From contig NHDJ01000031.1 in the NCBI GenBank assembly GCA_002167265.1, positions 1-9,818 on the forward strand: a stretch of 9,818 nt of DNA, in the 5' to 3' direction. Of this stretch, positions 1 through 7,006 are shown piece after piece. Positions within the stretch are counted from its first letter, which is position 1, and every line of letters starts with the position of its first letter. Under the pieces are notes generated by a model. The model was not told the origin of the DNA, searched no databases, and was given only the letters and a program-made list of their open reading frames with translations. This DNA comes from Verrucomicrobia bacterium TMED56 (GTDB taxonomy: Bacteria; Verrucomicrobiota; Verrucomicrobiia; Opitutales; Seribacteraceae). The translations under genes were made by a program, and so were the position numbers.

Positions 1-593
1 GAAAGCCAATTTATTTTTAGCCGAGACATAAACCTTGCCAATATAGCTACAAAAGCAAAATATTGAAAAGTAAGTGTTGCTATTCCCAAAGTAAAAATGT
101 GCCAAATCATTTTTCTTTGAAGAAAAGCTATAACAATCAAATGAGAAGCTATTGAGAGACGAATAACACCAAGATCTCGAGTAATAAAATAAAAACTAAA
201 GTAAGTAAACCACAAATAGGAGAAGGGAATTTTAGAAATACGAGATATATAAATTAATAACATACAAGAAATAGATGCCATTAATATCAAAAAACTATCA
301 TAGTTAAGTCCAGAAATAGATGCAACATATGTAAAAATTTTAAATCCAGGCTCGCCGTGAGCAGCCCAGTATAGTGGATTACTAAAATCACCAGTAGCGC
401 CGTGGTCATAGATCAGTTCGTATGTGTCAACATCAGGAAAATACCACGGGCGCAACCCAGCTAGAATAAATGCAATTATTGCAATTAATATTGATAGGAA
501 ATTACCAACATTCACATTTGTGAATCTTGAAAAGAATGCAGCTCCTACAGTAAAAAAATATAGAGTTGCAAGATATATAGAAATAGAGCTCAT
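1..593 (-). CDS. EpsG-family polysaccharide polymerase (Wzy-like), partial: N-terminal part only
   Basis: The frame opens at the ATG ending at 593 and stays open to the left edge, giving 197 codons with no stop; the 3' end lies outside the window. The protein is very hydrophobic, with likely membrane helices near residues 2-20, 31-47, 85-95, 99-118, 125-139, 143-158 and 163-185. A loop after helix two carries G46-L-R48, D54-x-D56 and Y58, followed by E81-P-G-F84 and R145-L-S-I-A-S. This pattern is known from EpsG-family membrane proteins, which are thought to polymerise exopolysaccharide or O-antigen repeat units on the outer face of the inner membrane. The start lies 2 bases after the TAA of the preceding glycosyltransferase gene, so the two are almost certainly co-transcribed. 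The upstream bases AGCGA are only a weak ribosome site. Family membership is fairly sure; the exact polymer is unknown. Confidence 0.75.
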   Translation of the reverse strand, partial: MSSISIYLATLYFFTVGAAFFSRFTNVNVGNFLSILIAIIAFILAGLRPWYFPDVDTYELIYDHGATGDFSNPLYWAAHGEPGFKIFTYVASISGLNYDSFLILMASISCMLLIYISRISKIPFSYLWFTYFSFYFITRDLGVIRLSIASHLIVIAFLQRKMIWHIFTLGIATLTFQYFAFVAILARFMSRLKINWL

Positions 594-595
594 AA

Positions 596-1741
596 TTATT
601 TCGCTGAACTGATTACAGTATTACAAATTTCAAAAAAAGATTCCCCAACAGCATCTGATGTATGATTTTTAAGATAACGCTCGTGACCGCCATCTTTAAT
701 TGAGTTATATTTTTCATGATCTTCATAGATAGCTTTAATTCTATTAACTATTTCATCAGTAGAAGTAACTATAGAGTCAATTCCATCTGTAAATCCGTAA
801 TGATTATGGGTAATAACAACTGGGGTGCTCATTGCCCAAGAATCACCAATAAACCCCCAGCCTCCCCTGGTTGCTGGAGAGTATGCAAAGTAACTGCTTT
901 GAATCAATTCTAGGCACTCTTCACGACTCAAAGATTTATAATGTTTGATAGATTCAGGGAATCTTTCTTTGAGTTCTTCAATAATTTTAATATGCTCTCC
1001 ACTTCCTACTATAATAAATTCTTGCAGAGGAGAATCATTCAGCAATTTTGGTATTGTAATTAAAAGTTCTTTTAAATTTTTATGGGGATCAAATGCCCCA
1101 ATAAATATTGCTCTATGTTTTAATTTTTCATTAGAAATCTTAATTTTAGGATGATAACAAGGCCATGGAACATAATAAAATGGTGTATTTTCAATAAAAG
1201 GTTGGATTGATGCGTCATCATGGTAGCAGGATATAACTGCATCTGAATTAGCATATGCCCAACTCCAAATAAGACCTCCAATAAAAATTGGTATTTTATC
1301 ACCAGTGATTGAATTTTTAAAAAGTTTCAATAATCTACCCATACTTCTATATGGATGCTTTCGGTTGAATGCAAACTCAGTTCTTAAGACAATAGGTACC
1401 TTATATTTTCTTTTTAACTCTATTGCGAAGTTTAAGTTACTGATTTCTTCACAAAATATAACATCAGGGGAGAAATCAGATACTATTTCTTGTATTTTTT
1501 TCTTGTATGACAATCTTTTTATAAACGATTGCTGTTCTTTAATTGTCTTATAAGGTCTGTGGATAACCAAGCTATCATCAGCTTCAAATTCAGGGCTTTC
1601 TTCAAGCCTACCGCCTTTGTTAATGTTTTCCTTATTTGAAATTGCTAAAACATTATTGTTCATGTTTGCAATATGCTTATAAGCATGATAATTATCGTTA
1701 AAATTTTTGTTTATACCGGGAGTAATTAAGCATATGTTCAT
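596..1741 (-). CDS. Glycosyltransferase, GT-B fold (GT4/GT1-like)
   Basis: This 381-residue cytoplasmic protein probably transfers an activated sugar to the growing lipid-linked repeat unit. The N-terminal half starts with a Rossmann strand (residues 1-10, ending ITPG) but has poor motif conservation, as expected for the acceptor side. The C-terminal half shows the donor domain: FIGAFDPHKNLKELL at 213-227, IIVGSG at 243-248, and the loop GGWGFIGDSW at 293-302 followed by AMSTPVV. That loop sits where GT4 enzymes carry the EX7E motif, but neither glutamate is present when the AM and TPVV residues are aligned; D300 is the only acid nearby. Start ATG at 1741, preceded by TAGTGAGT with a 5-base gap. 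It lies 34 bases after the upstream glycosyltransferase and 2 bases before the EpsG-like gene. Donor and linkage cannot be predicted. Confidence 0.8.
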   Translation of the reverse strand: MNICLITPGINKNFNDNYHAYKHIANMNNNVLAISNKENINKGGRLEESPEFEADDSLVIHRPYKTIKEQQSFIKRLSYKKKIQEIVSDFSPDVIFCEEISNLNFAIELKRKYKVPIVLRTEFAFNRKHPYRSMGRLLKLFKNSITGDKIPIFIGGLIWSWAYANSDAVISCYHDDASIQPFIENTPFYYVPWPCYHPKIKISNEKLKHRAIFIGAFDPHKNLKELLITIPKLLNDSPLQEFIIVGSGEHIKIIEELKERFPESIKHYKSLSREECLELIQSSYFAYSPATRGGWGFIGDSWAMSTPVVITHNHYGFTDGIDSIVTSTDEIVNRIKAIYEDHEKYNSIKDGGHERYLKNHTSDAVGESFFEICNTVISSAK

Positions 1742-1746
1742 AAAAT

Positions 1747-1754
1747 ACTCACTA
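1747..1754 (-). promoter_or_regulatory. Repeated start context TAGTGAGT before the GT-B gene
   Basis: TAGTGAGT lies 5 bases before the ATG at 1741. The same eight bases occur with the same spacing before the GT2 gene (2786-2793). It could act as a degenerate Shine-Dalgarno site. Confidence 0.4.
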
Positions 1755-1775
1755 TAGTAATATCGATATTTAAAG

Positions 1776-2780
1776 TCATATTCTTAAGTTAGTTTCTGAC
1801 TCATAATCTCTTCCTTTAATAAGCTTGTATGTGAAAGAAAGTATCCTTTTAAATAAAAAAGGATACTTAACTATAAAGTATCCAATCCAAATAGTTGCTC
1901 TTGTTGATAGTCTGCGATCAAGATGAAAAAAGCCCCTAACAATTTCGTCATAAAGAATAGTCGGTTTATTAATAGCTCCTTCTTCATGATTCATGAATGT
2001 AAGAGAATATATAAAGTGATATATTGACCATACTCGAGTAAGTTGCTCAAAGCGTTTTTTTAATTTATCAACTGTTTTTGGTTTTAATGGAAGGCGTAAA
2101 AGCAAAGTAAGCTGATAGATAAAAATTTGATCCCATTTTAGATGATTAGGGGTATCATCAGCTTTGTTTTTAACTATTTGATTATCAGAATAAATGCACT
2201 TGCCCCTATCCCCTAAGGACATAAAAAGCATTACCAGGTGAGGAGCGTATGATGACTGAAAAAAATGTGCATATGACATACTACCAATAACTTTTTTCAT
2301 GTTGTAAACAGAAGTTGAAAGAAATAAAACTGCTCCGAAAGTTTCAAATGTTTCAATAAATTCATCGATTCCAGTTGTTGTTACCTCTTGACTGCGATTA
2401 TTAAAGGAATCTTCATCCCATGCATAAGTGATGAAATGCATTTCTTTATGCCGATCTATATCACTCAAAATTCTTTCAACAGCATCATCAGTAACCTCAT
2501 CATCATCACCTAAAATCCAAAGCCAGGGATCGGAACAATTCTCAAAGCATTTCAATATATTAGCTGTCATTCCAACATTGTGACGATTGGTAACTATGTT
2601 TATATCAATATTTGAGTAATCTTTTAGGAGATCTTTTATAGTATCTTTAACAGGGATATCTGAGCAATTATCAAAAATAATAATTTTACATTCGTCAGTT
2701 ACTTGAGGTAATAACTTTTCTAAATTTGTCCTAAAAATATCATTGCGATTATATGTTGGGATTGCGATGGTAACACTCAT
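1776..2780 (-). CDS. Glycosyltransferase family 2-like (GT-A fold)
   Basis: This 334-residue protein begins with the usual GT2 strand and turn VTIAIPTYNR (residues 3-12), which forms part of the nucleotide pocket. IIIFDN (33-38) gives the first acidic residue, D37. The HNVG segment (67-70) and LWILGDDDEV (87-96) follow; the latter holds the DxD metal and donor-phosphate site. The C-terminal 200 residues are poorly conserved, basic and aromatic, and the segment near 290-312 (IWIGYFIVKYPFLFK) may lie on the membrane. It probably adds one sugar of the repeat unit at the cytoplasmic face. The ATG at 2780 is preceded by TAGTGAGT and 5 bases. The gap to the upstream methyltransferase, 50 bases, is the longest between genes in the window, but no hairpin or T-run there suggests a terminator. 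Donor and acceptor are unknown. Confidence 0.83.
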   Translation of the reverse strand: MSVTIAIPTYNRNDIFRTNLEKLLPQVTDECKIIIFDNCSDIPVKDTIKDLLKDYSNIDINIVTNRHNVGMTANILKCFENCSDPWLWILGDDDEVTDDAVERILSDIDRHKEMHFITYAWDEDSFNNRSQEVTTTGIDEFIETFETFGAVLFLSTSVYNMKKVIGSMSYAHFFQSSYAPHLVMLFMSLGDRGKCIYSDNQIVKNKADDTPNHLKWDQIFIYQLTLLLRLPLKPKTVDKLKKRFEQLTRVWSIYHFIYSLTFMNHEEGAINKPTILYDEIVRGFFHLDRRLSTRATIWIGYFIVKYPFLFKRILSFTYKLIKGRDYESETNLRI

Positions 2781-2785
2781 TAATA

Positions 2786-2793
2786 ACTCACTA
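2786..2793 (-). promoter_or_regulatory. Repeated start context TAGTGAGT before the GT2 gene
   Basis: TAGTGAGT lies 5 bases before the ATG at 2780, identical in sequence and spacing to the site before the next glycosyltransferase gene (1747-1754). The rest of the 50-base gap shows no hairpin. Confidence 0.4.
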
Positions 2794-2830
2794 GAAGTTT
2801 GTATGAATAGTTTGTGTGGAATTACGAAAA

Positions 2831-3493
2831 TTATAAATCAACTTTTTCAATCCACATTATCTGTTCAAATCCATAGTAATCCCATGTTCCAAGCCTGATC
2901 AAATTTTTTCTTTTTGAAATGTGTTCTTGTACCCAACCAAGAAACCACCAAATAAATGGTTTAGCTGATTTTTCGTAAAATGTACATTTAAGTCTGTGTG
3001 ATTCAGATTCATATAACTTAACTAAATCTACTGGAGAAACATGAGTAGGATCATCATGAAAATTTAATCCTCCTCCTCTACTTGGAAAATCAACTGATTT
3101 AAGAGATGGGGTGGCAAAAAACAAAATACCTCCTACCTTGGCTTTATCTACCATCGCACTAAATGTACTTTGAGGATCTTCACAATGCTCAATGTTATGA
3201 TTGGAAATTATAATATCAAAATCTTTATCTATATTTTGAATTGATTGAGCAAAATCTTTAGAATCACATATTATTAAATTTTCATAGAGCGCTTTTGATT
3301 CATTAGTCTGTTCAAAAAAACTAACATCGACACCATATATAGATGAATTTGGTTTTACTGATTTTAAAAAAATAGAGTTTTTTCCACACCCAATGTCTAG
3401 AATCTTACAATCTTCTTTTGACATAGAAGAAATAAAAGATCTTTGTCCTCTGGGCCTAATAGTTTTTTTAATAAAATGTTTAAAATTTAACAA
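2831..3493 (-). CDS. Class I SAM-dependent methyltransferase, likely sugar O-methyltransferase
   Basis: The 220-residue protein has the class I methyltransferase layout. Motif I is ILDIGCGKNS at 31-40, GVDVS at 54-58 supplies the acidic residue for the SAM ribose, and the motif IV region is IISNHNIEHCEDP at 95-107. GGILFFATPS (121-130) follows. The later segment FHDDPTHVSP at 145-154 recurs, to my knowledge, in methyltransferases of polysaccharide loci. No membrane segment or signal peptide is visible. The start is a TTG at 3493: the codon just before it in frame is TAA, and the next internal Met (residue 24) would leave almost nothing before motif I. The ribosome site AGAGA is weak. The gene lies 22 bases after the transaldolase and ahead of the glycosyltransferases, so it may methylate the heptose or another sugar of the same glycan. 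Substrate is unproven. Confidence 0.75.
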   Translation of the reverse strand: MLNFKHFIKKTIRPRGQRSFISSMSKEDCKILDIGCGKNSIFLKSVKPNSSIYGVDVSFFEQTNESKALYENLIICDSKDFAQSIQNIDKDFDIIISNHNIEHCEDPQSTFSAMVDKAKVGGILFFATPSLKSVDFPSRGGGLNFHDDPTHVSPVDLVKLYESESHRLKCTFYEKSAKPFIWWFLGWVQEHISKRKNLIRLGTWDYYGFEQIMWIEKVDL

Positions 3494-3515
3494 TTATTAT
3501 CTCTATAAATGAGCT

Positions 3516-4223
3516 TCATATTTTAAAGCCAGCTGCAACAGAATCTTTATAAAACATCTTAACAGTATCAAGGGAAAAGTCGTCTAAATCTGTTCCGATA
3601 TCCTTCATCGCAGAAATTAGATTGGGTGGCAGAGTAATAATGTCAGTTCCACATCTTTCTGCTTGAAAAATGTTAAATACCTCTCTTGAGCTTGCCCATA
3701 GTGTTTCAATAACTGGATATTCTTTAACTAGGTTTGATGCATACATCATTGTTGGCTCAGGATCTAAACCCGCATTTGCAATTCTTCCAGCAAAAATAGA
3801 AATTATTGAAGGAACTTTATTGTTTAATGCGCTAAATACTTCATCTATATGGGTCTTTGTAAATAAAGCAGTGACATTTAGTTTAACAGATTCATTTGAT
3901 AATCTATTTACGAGATCATAAGTATATTCTTGTTTGGTATTTGTTACAGGAATTTTTACATAAACATTGCTACCTAGATCATTAAGTGTCATGGCTTGAT
4001 CATACATTTCGCTGATATCGTCCGAGAAAACCTCAAAAGAAATTGATTTTTCTTTAACATTAGATAATACCTCTTTGGCAAAACCTAAATAGTCGGTTAT
4101 TCCAGCTCTTGCCATTAAAGTTGGATTTGTAGTAAACCCATCAACTGAATTTTCCTTATCTGCTAGGATCATTTCCTTAACATCGGCACCATCAGAAAAG
4201 ATCTTTATATTTAAATTGCTCAT
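3516..4223 (-). CDS. tal: Transaldolase, small TalC/FSA-like type
   Basis: This 235-residue TIM-barrel protein carries the class I transaldolase residues: D11, TTNPT at 31-35, E64 (FEVF), the Schiff-base lysine K90 in VYVKIPVT, N116-V-T118, F144 and R147 in IFAGRI, and WASSRE at 176-181. Small members of the family include fructose-6-phosphate aldolase (FSA), in which the positions of E64 and F144 are, from memory, Gln59 and Tyr131; Glu and Phe are the transaldolase residues. It should therefore move a dihydroxyacetone unit from fructose 6-phosphate to erythrose 4-phosphate, giving sedoheptulose 7-phosphate, the substrate of the next enzyme in heptose synthesis. It starts with ATG inside an ATGA overlap with the SIS gene stop, and GGGAG lies 8 bases upstream. 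This points to translational coupling and a role specific to this locus, not general carbon metabolism. Confidence 0.87.
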   Translation of the reverse strand: MSNLNIKIFSDGADVKEMILADKENSVDGFTTNPTLMARAGITDYLGFAKEVLSNVKEKSISFEVFSDDISEMYDQAMTLNDLGSNVYVKIPVTNTKQEYTYDLVNRLSNESVKLNVTALFTKTHIDEVFSALNNKVPSIISIFAGRIANAGLDPEPTMMYASNLVKEYPVIETLWASSREVFNIFQAERCGTDIITLPPNLISAMKDIGTDLDDFSLDTVKMFYKDSVAAGFKI

Positions 4224-4816
4224 TTAGTGGACTCCCATTTTGTTTCATTTACCCCGACTAGAGGGTGAGAAATTAGTAAATGCCATAAAACTGCTTGCCA
4301 TCCCTCTGTATGCGGTGTTACCAAATTTTCACTAATAGTTGGTATGACCATTGTCAATTCACTAGATTCTTTTGTATAACCTCCGTCTCTTCCAACAACT
4401 CCCATTACTGAGGCTCCAAGCTCATTTGCAAGTGAAATACAATTTACAAGATTAACACTTATATTTTTATCTTTACTTCCACCGCCTACTGAGAATACAA
4501 AAATTGCATCATTTGAACTAAAGTTACTCACTTTTAACCAGTTTGAATATGCTGTATCCCATCCATCATCATTTACTCTTGCAGTCAATTCTGAAACATT
4601 ATCACTAGGTGTATAACATTCTATATTTCCTAATTTTCTAAAATCACAAACAGCATGGCTTGAGTGACCTGCTCCTCCGCCAGAGCCAATAAAAAAAAGT
4701 CGCCCATTTCTTTCTCTTAAACAAGATAATTCTTTAGCAATATTTTCAATTACTTCAGAATCTAATTTTTTAGCAATATCTGAAGTTTGATCTAGGTAAC
4801 TTTGTGAAAATGACAT
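4220..4816 (-). CDS. gmhA: SIS-domain phosphosugar isomerase, GmhA-like (sedoheptulose 7-phosphate isomerase)
   Basis: At 198 residues this matches the usual GmhA length (192 in E. coli). The SIS phosphate-binding loops are visible: FFIGSGGGAGHSSHA at 41-55 and FSVGGGS at 108-114, with GVVGRDGG at 139-146 near the GKDGG of GmhA. Its place between a transaldolase and a GmhB-like phosphatase supports conversion of sedoheptulose 7-phosphate to a manno-heptose 7-phosphate in the cytoplasm. An eye alignment with E. coli GmhA puts D58 at the catalytic Glu65 and W173 at His180, with H179 and E171 close by, so catalysis or substrate may differ. Start ATG at 4816; a GGGG ribosome site lies 7 bases upstream, in the 22-base gap after the phosphatase gene. 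The TGA overlaps the transaldolase ATG. SIS fold is sure, heptose substrate likely from context. Confidence 0.8.
   Translation of the reverse strand: MSFSQSYLDQTSDIAKKLDSEVIENIAKELSCLRERNGRLFFIGSGGGAGHSSHAVCDFRKLGNIECYTPSDNVSELTARVNDDGWDTAYSNWLKVSNFSSNDAIFVFSVGGGSKDKNISVNLVNCISLANELGASVMGVVGRDGGYTKESSELTMVIPTISENLVTPHTEGWQAVLWHLLISHPLVGVNETKWESTK
4232..4236 (-). promoter_or_regulatory. Ribosome binding site of the transaldolase gene
   Basis: GGGAG on the minus strand, 8 bases before the ATG at 4223, lying inside the end of the SIS gene. With the ATGA overlap it supports coupled translation of isomerase and transaldolase. Confidence 0.55.
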
Positions 4817-4838
4817 TTTTTGACCCCAATAATAATTG

Positions 4839-5348
4839 TTATATAAGACTAACTAAACTTTTAATCTTATACGAAAAATTAACGTCTTTATTATAATTTG
4901 TATCAAGTAAAAAAGCATCAATGCTTGCTGCATTAGCAGCCTTTATATCTTTTGAACTATCTCCAATCATAATGCATTCTTTATGTTTCAAATTATATTT
5001 AGAGATAGCTTCCAATATCATTCCAGGTTTTGGTTTTCTGCATTGGCAGTTATCGTCATCATCATGCATACAAACAAACATTTCATTAAAATCCAATATA
5101 TCCATTAATTTCTCATGCATTACTTTTAGATCATCTAATTTAAGTAAATTTCTTTTAATATCGGGTTGATTTGTTATCAAAAACACATTGTTTTTTTTAT
5201 TAATCTTTTCAGCAAAATGTAAAAAGTCATCTCTAAATTTAAATTCATCAATGGATCTAGGTGATGACACTTCACCGTCTCTAAAAATAACATCATTAAT
5301 AATGCCATCCCGATCTAAAAAAATATTATTGTATTTATTAATTTTCAT
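4839..5348 (-). CDS. gmhB: HAD-IIIA phosphatase, GmhB-like (heptose 1,7-bisphosphate 7-phosphatase)
   Basis: This 169-residue protein has the full HAD set: nucleophile D12 and acid D14 in FLDRDGIIN, ITNQ at 58-61 (motif II), R104-K105 in CRKPKPGM (motif III) and GDSSKD at 129-134 (motif IV). A GmhB-type zinc site is present as C93-x-H95 and C101-x-C103. The loop between H95 and C101 has only five residues (DDDDN), much shorter than in E. coli GmhB, and the whole protein is about 20 residues shorter. The expected reaction removes the 7-phosphate from heptose 1,7-bisphosphate. Next to an HddA/HddC-like pair this would be the alpha-anomer route to a GDP-heptose, but the anomer cannot be read from the sequence. 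The ATG at 5348 overlaps the end of the nucleotidyltransferase gene by 11 bases; no strong ribosome site is seen. Confidence 0.87.
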   Translation of the reverse strand: MKINKYNNIFLDRDGIINDVIFRDGEVSSPRSIDEFKFRDDFLHFAEKINKKNNVFLITNQPDIKRNLLKLDDLKVMHEKLMDILDFNEMFVCMHDDDDNCQCRKPKPGMILEAISKYNLKHKECIMIGDSSKDIKAANAASIDAFLLDTNYNKDVNFSYKIKSLVSLI

Positions 5349-6027
5349 AATTAATAAAGAATTTTTCAGCCTTTTTATAACTTTCTGGGGTGCCTATTTC
5401 ATAAAACCTTTTTTCTGCTTTAAAATGCTGAAGTTTTTTTATATGTGAAAATTTTTCTTGAACAAGGCTTAAATCAAAGGATTTGGTTGTATTTTCAAAA
5501 TCAGATTCTTTATAAATACCTATCCCATAATCTATATAATTAGATAAATAACTTGGGTTCTTTTTATTATAAACTACATGCTCTCCATCAAAATATACGT
5601 TGCTTATGTCATACATTCCATCATTTTTATAGACTACTATTAATGGGCCAAGGTTAGTATCGTATGAACTATAAATATCATAAAAATTTACTCTTAAAAA
5701 TGAATCTCCATACATAACAAAGGATGGAGAATCTAGCTTTTTAATAATATTTTTGACAGCACCCCCAGTCCCAAGGGGCAAAGACCCATCTTCAATAAGA
5801 TTTATATTGATGTTCTTAAAACTATAATTTTTAGTAAAATCATAAAATTTTTCTGAGAGATGCCCGACGGATAGGAAAACCTCTTCTGCTCCATTCTTAT
5901 CGAGAAAGTCTAATTGATAATATAGAAAGGGCTTTTTATTGATCTCTAAAAGACATTTAGGCGTTTCAGTAGCAATTGATCCTAATCGTGTAGCCAATCC
6001 GCCACATAAAATTATAAAAGGGTACAT
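5338..6027 (-). CDS. hddC: Sugar-phosphate nucleotidyltransferase, HddC-like
   Basis: This 229-residue protein has the nucleotidyltransferase signature GGLATRLG at 9-16, P23-K24 in ETPKCLLEI, the substrate loop EDGSLPLGTGGAV at 80-92, and MYGDSF at 105-110, where D108 binds the metal. The C-terminal YEIGTPESY segment is typical of the short HddC-type enzymes. In known relatives (Campylobacter jejuni and Aneurinibacillus HddC) the enzyme joins heptose 1-phosphate with GTP to give GDP-D-glycero-D-manno-heptose. That fits the kinase just upstream and the phosphatase just downstream. The ATG at 6027 lies 4 bases after the kinase stop, and its 3' end overlaps the phosphatase gene by 11 bases. No clear ribosome site is visible, so translation may depend on coupling. 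The stretch is very AT-rich. Nucleotide specificity (GDP rather than CDP or UDP) is inferred from context. Confidence 0.83.
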   Translation of the reverse strand: MYPFIILCGGLATRLGSIATETPKCLLEINKKPFLYYQLDFLDKNGAEEVFLSVGHLSEKFYDFTKNYSFKNININLIEDGSLPLGTGGAVKNIIKKLDSPSFVMYGDSFLRVNFYDIYSSYDTNLGPLIVVYKNDGMYDISNVYFDGEHVVYNKKNPSYLSNYIDYGIGIYKESDFENTTKSFDLSLVQEKFSHIKKLQHFKAEKRFYEIGTPESYKKAEKFFINYEN

Positions 6028-6031
6028 CTAA

Positions 6032-7006
6032 TTAAGTAGTTAAAGTCTTTGTTCCCTCAAAATCAAAATTAAATCTTACTTCCTCCATGCCTGCACCACT
6101 TAAAGCCTTTCTCAGTTTATTTCTATCTTTAGACATAAACATTAAAAATCCTCCGCCACCAGCCCCTACTAATTTCCCTCCGATCGCACCGTTTTGCATA
6201 GCAATATCATACCAACTATTAATTTTATCATTAGACATTCCACCAGATCTTTTTTTCTTATTCTCCCAATGTTCGTGCATCAATTCACCAAAAATTTTTG
6301 TATCACCGGATTCCAAAGCATTTTTACTCTCTAATCCAAGTTTTTTTACATTATTTAGGTTCCTCAACATTTCTTCATCATGTTGTTTCGATTTAGTTTC
6401 TTGATCTTTAAGAATCTTACTAGCACTTCTAGAATATCCAGTAAAAAATAACATTAAATTATCCTCAAGATCAAACAATGTATCATCCGAAATGCTTAAA
6501 GGTTTTACATCTACAGAGTCATCCTTGTTAAAGTTAAAGGAAGAGATGCCACCATATGATGCTATATACTGATCTTGTTTACCAATTGGTTCTTTTAGCT
6601 TATTGATTTCTATATCGCATGCTAATTCTGCAAGCTCATTTGAATTAAGATTTTTAGAAGAGTTAGCATATAAAGCTTTTAAAAGTGCTGTAGTGAAACT
6701 TCCTGAAGATCCTAAGCCAGTACCAGATGGCAAATCAGCAAGAGTCGTTATTTCAAGATTTTTTTTAAATCCTAGTTTAAGAGTTTCTCTTATAATTGGA
6801 TGTCTGATATCTTCAATATTATTAACATTTTCATATTCTGAATACTTTAATATATAACCCTCTGTAAAAGGATTCATTACAGATACAAAGACATATTTAT
6901 TAATTGCGGCTGCAATTAAAAAGCCTTCATTTTCTTTATAATATGAAGGTAAATCAGTGCCTCCTCCACCAAGAGATATTCTCAAGGGACTTCTAACAAG
7001 AATCAT
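6032..7006 (-). CDS. hddA: GHMP kinase, HddA-like (heptose 7-phosphate 1-kinase)
   Basis: This 324-residue protein shows the three GHMP kinase motifs: PLRISLGGGGTDLPSYY (7-23), the ATP phosphate loop PSGTGLGSSGS (93-103) and the C-terminal GKLVGAGGGGFLMF (277-290). QDQY at 144-147 also occurs in HddA and related sugar 1-kinases. Family relatives phosphorylate D-glycero-D-manno-heptose 7-phosphate at C1 to give the alpha-1,7-bisphosphate; fucokinase-type enzymes share the fold, but the GmhA, GmhB and HddC-like neighbours make heptose the best reading. The ATG at 7006 lies inside the end of the Gfo/Idh gene (14-base overlap), with AAAGGAG 10 bases upstream. No membrane segment is seen. Substrate is inferred from context and general similarity. 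Confidence 0.85.
   Translation of the reverse strand: MILVRSPLRISLGGGGTDLPSYYKENEGFLIAAAINKYVFVSVMNPFTEGYILKYSEYENVNNIEDIRHPIIRETLKLGFKKNLEITTLADLPSGTGLGSSGSFTTALLKALYANSSKNLNSNELAELACDIEINKLKEPIGKQDQYIASYGGISSFNFNKDDSVDVKPLSISDDTLFDLEDNLMLFFTGYSRSASKILKDQETKSKQHDEEMLRNLNNVKKLGLESKNALESGDTKIFGELMHEHWENKKKRSGGMSNDKINSWYDIAMQNGAIGGKLVGAGGGGFLMFMSKDRNKLRKALSGAGMEEVRFNFDFEGTKTLTT

Noticed and set aside
424..612. Open plus-strand frame of 62 codons
   Set aside because: It is opposite the EpsG-like frame, which has convincing membrane helices and motifs; the plus-strand product resembles nothing I know.
1759..1770. Perfect 12-base palindrome AATATCGATATT between the two glycosyltransferase genes
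   Set aside because: Short, AT-rich and without a loop or T-run, so not a terminator; such palindromes arise often by chance in sequence like this. An operator cannot be excluded but has no further support.
5188..5200. Long A/T runs such as the T-rich run in the phosphatase gene
   Set aside because: Expected in Lys- and Asn-rich coding sequence of this low G+C; unlike the G7 run they do not stand out.
6087..6404. Open plus-strand frame of 105 codons
   Set aside because: It lies opposite the well-supported kinase gene, and its proline- and serine-rich product mirrors that gene's codons. Other plus-strand frames in the window are shadows of the same kind.
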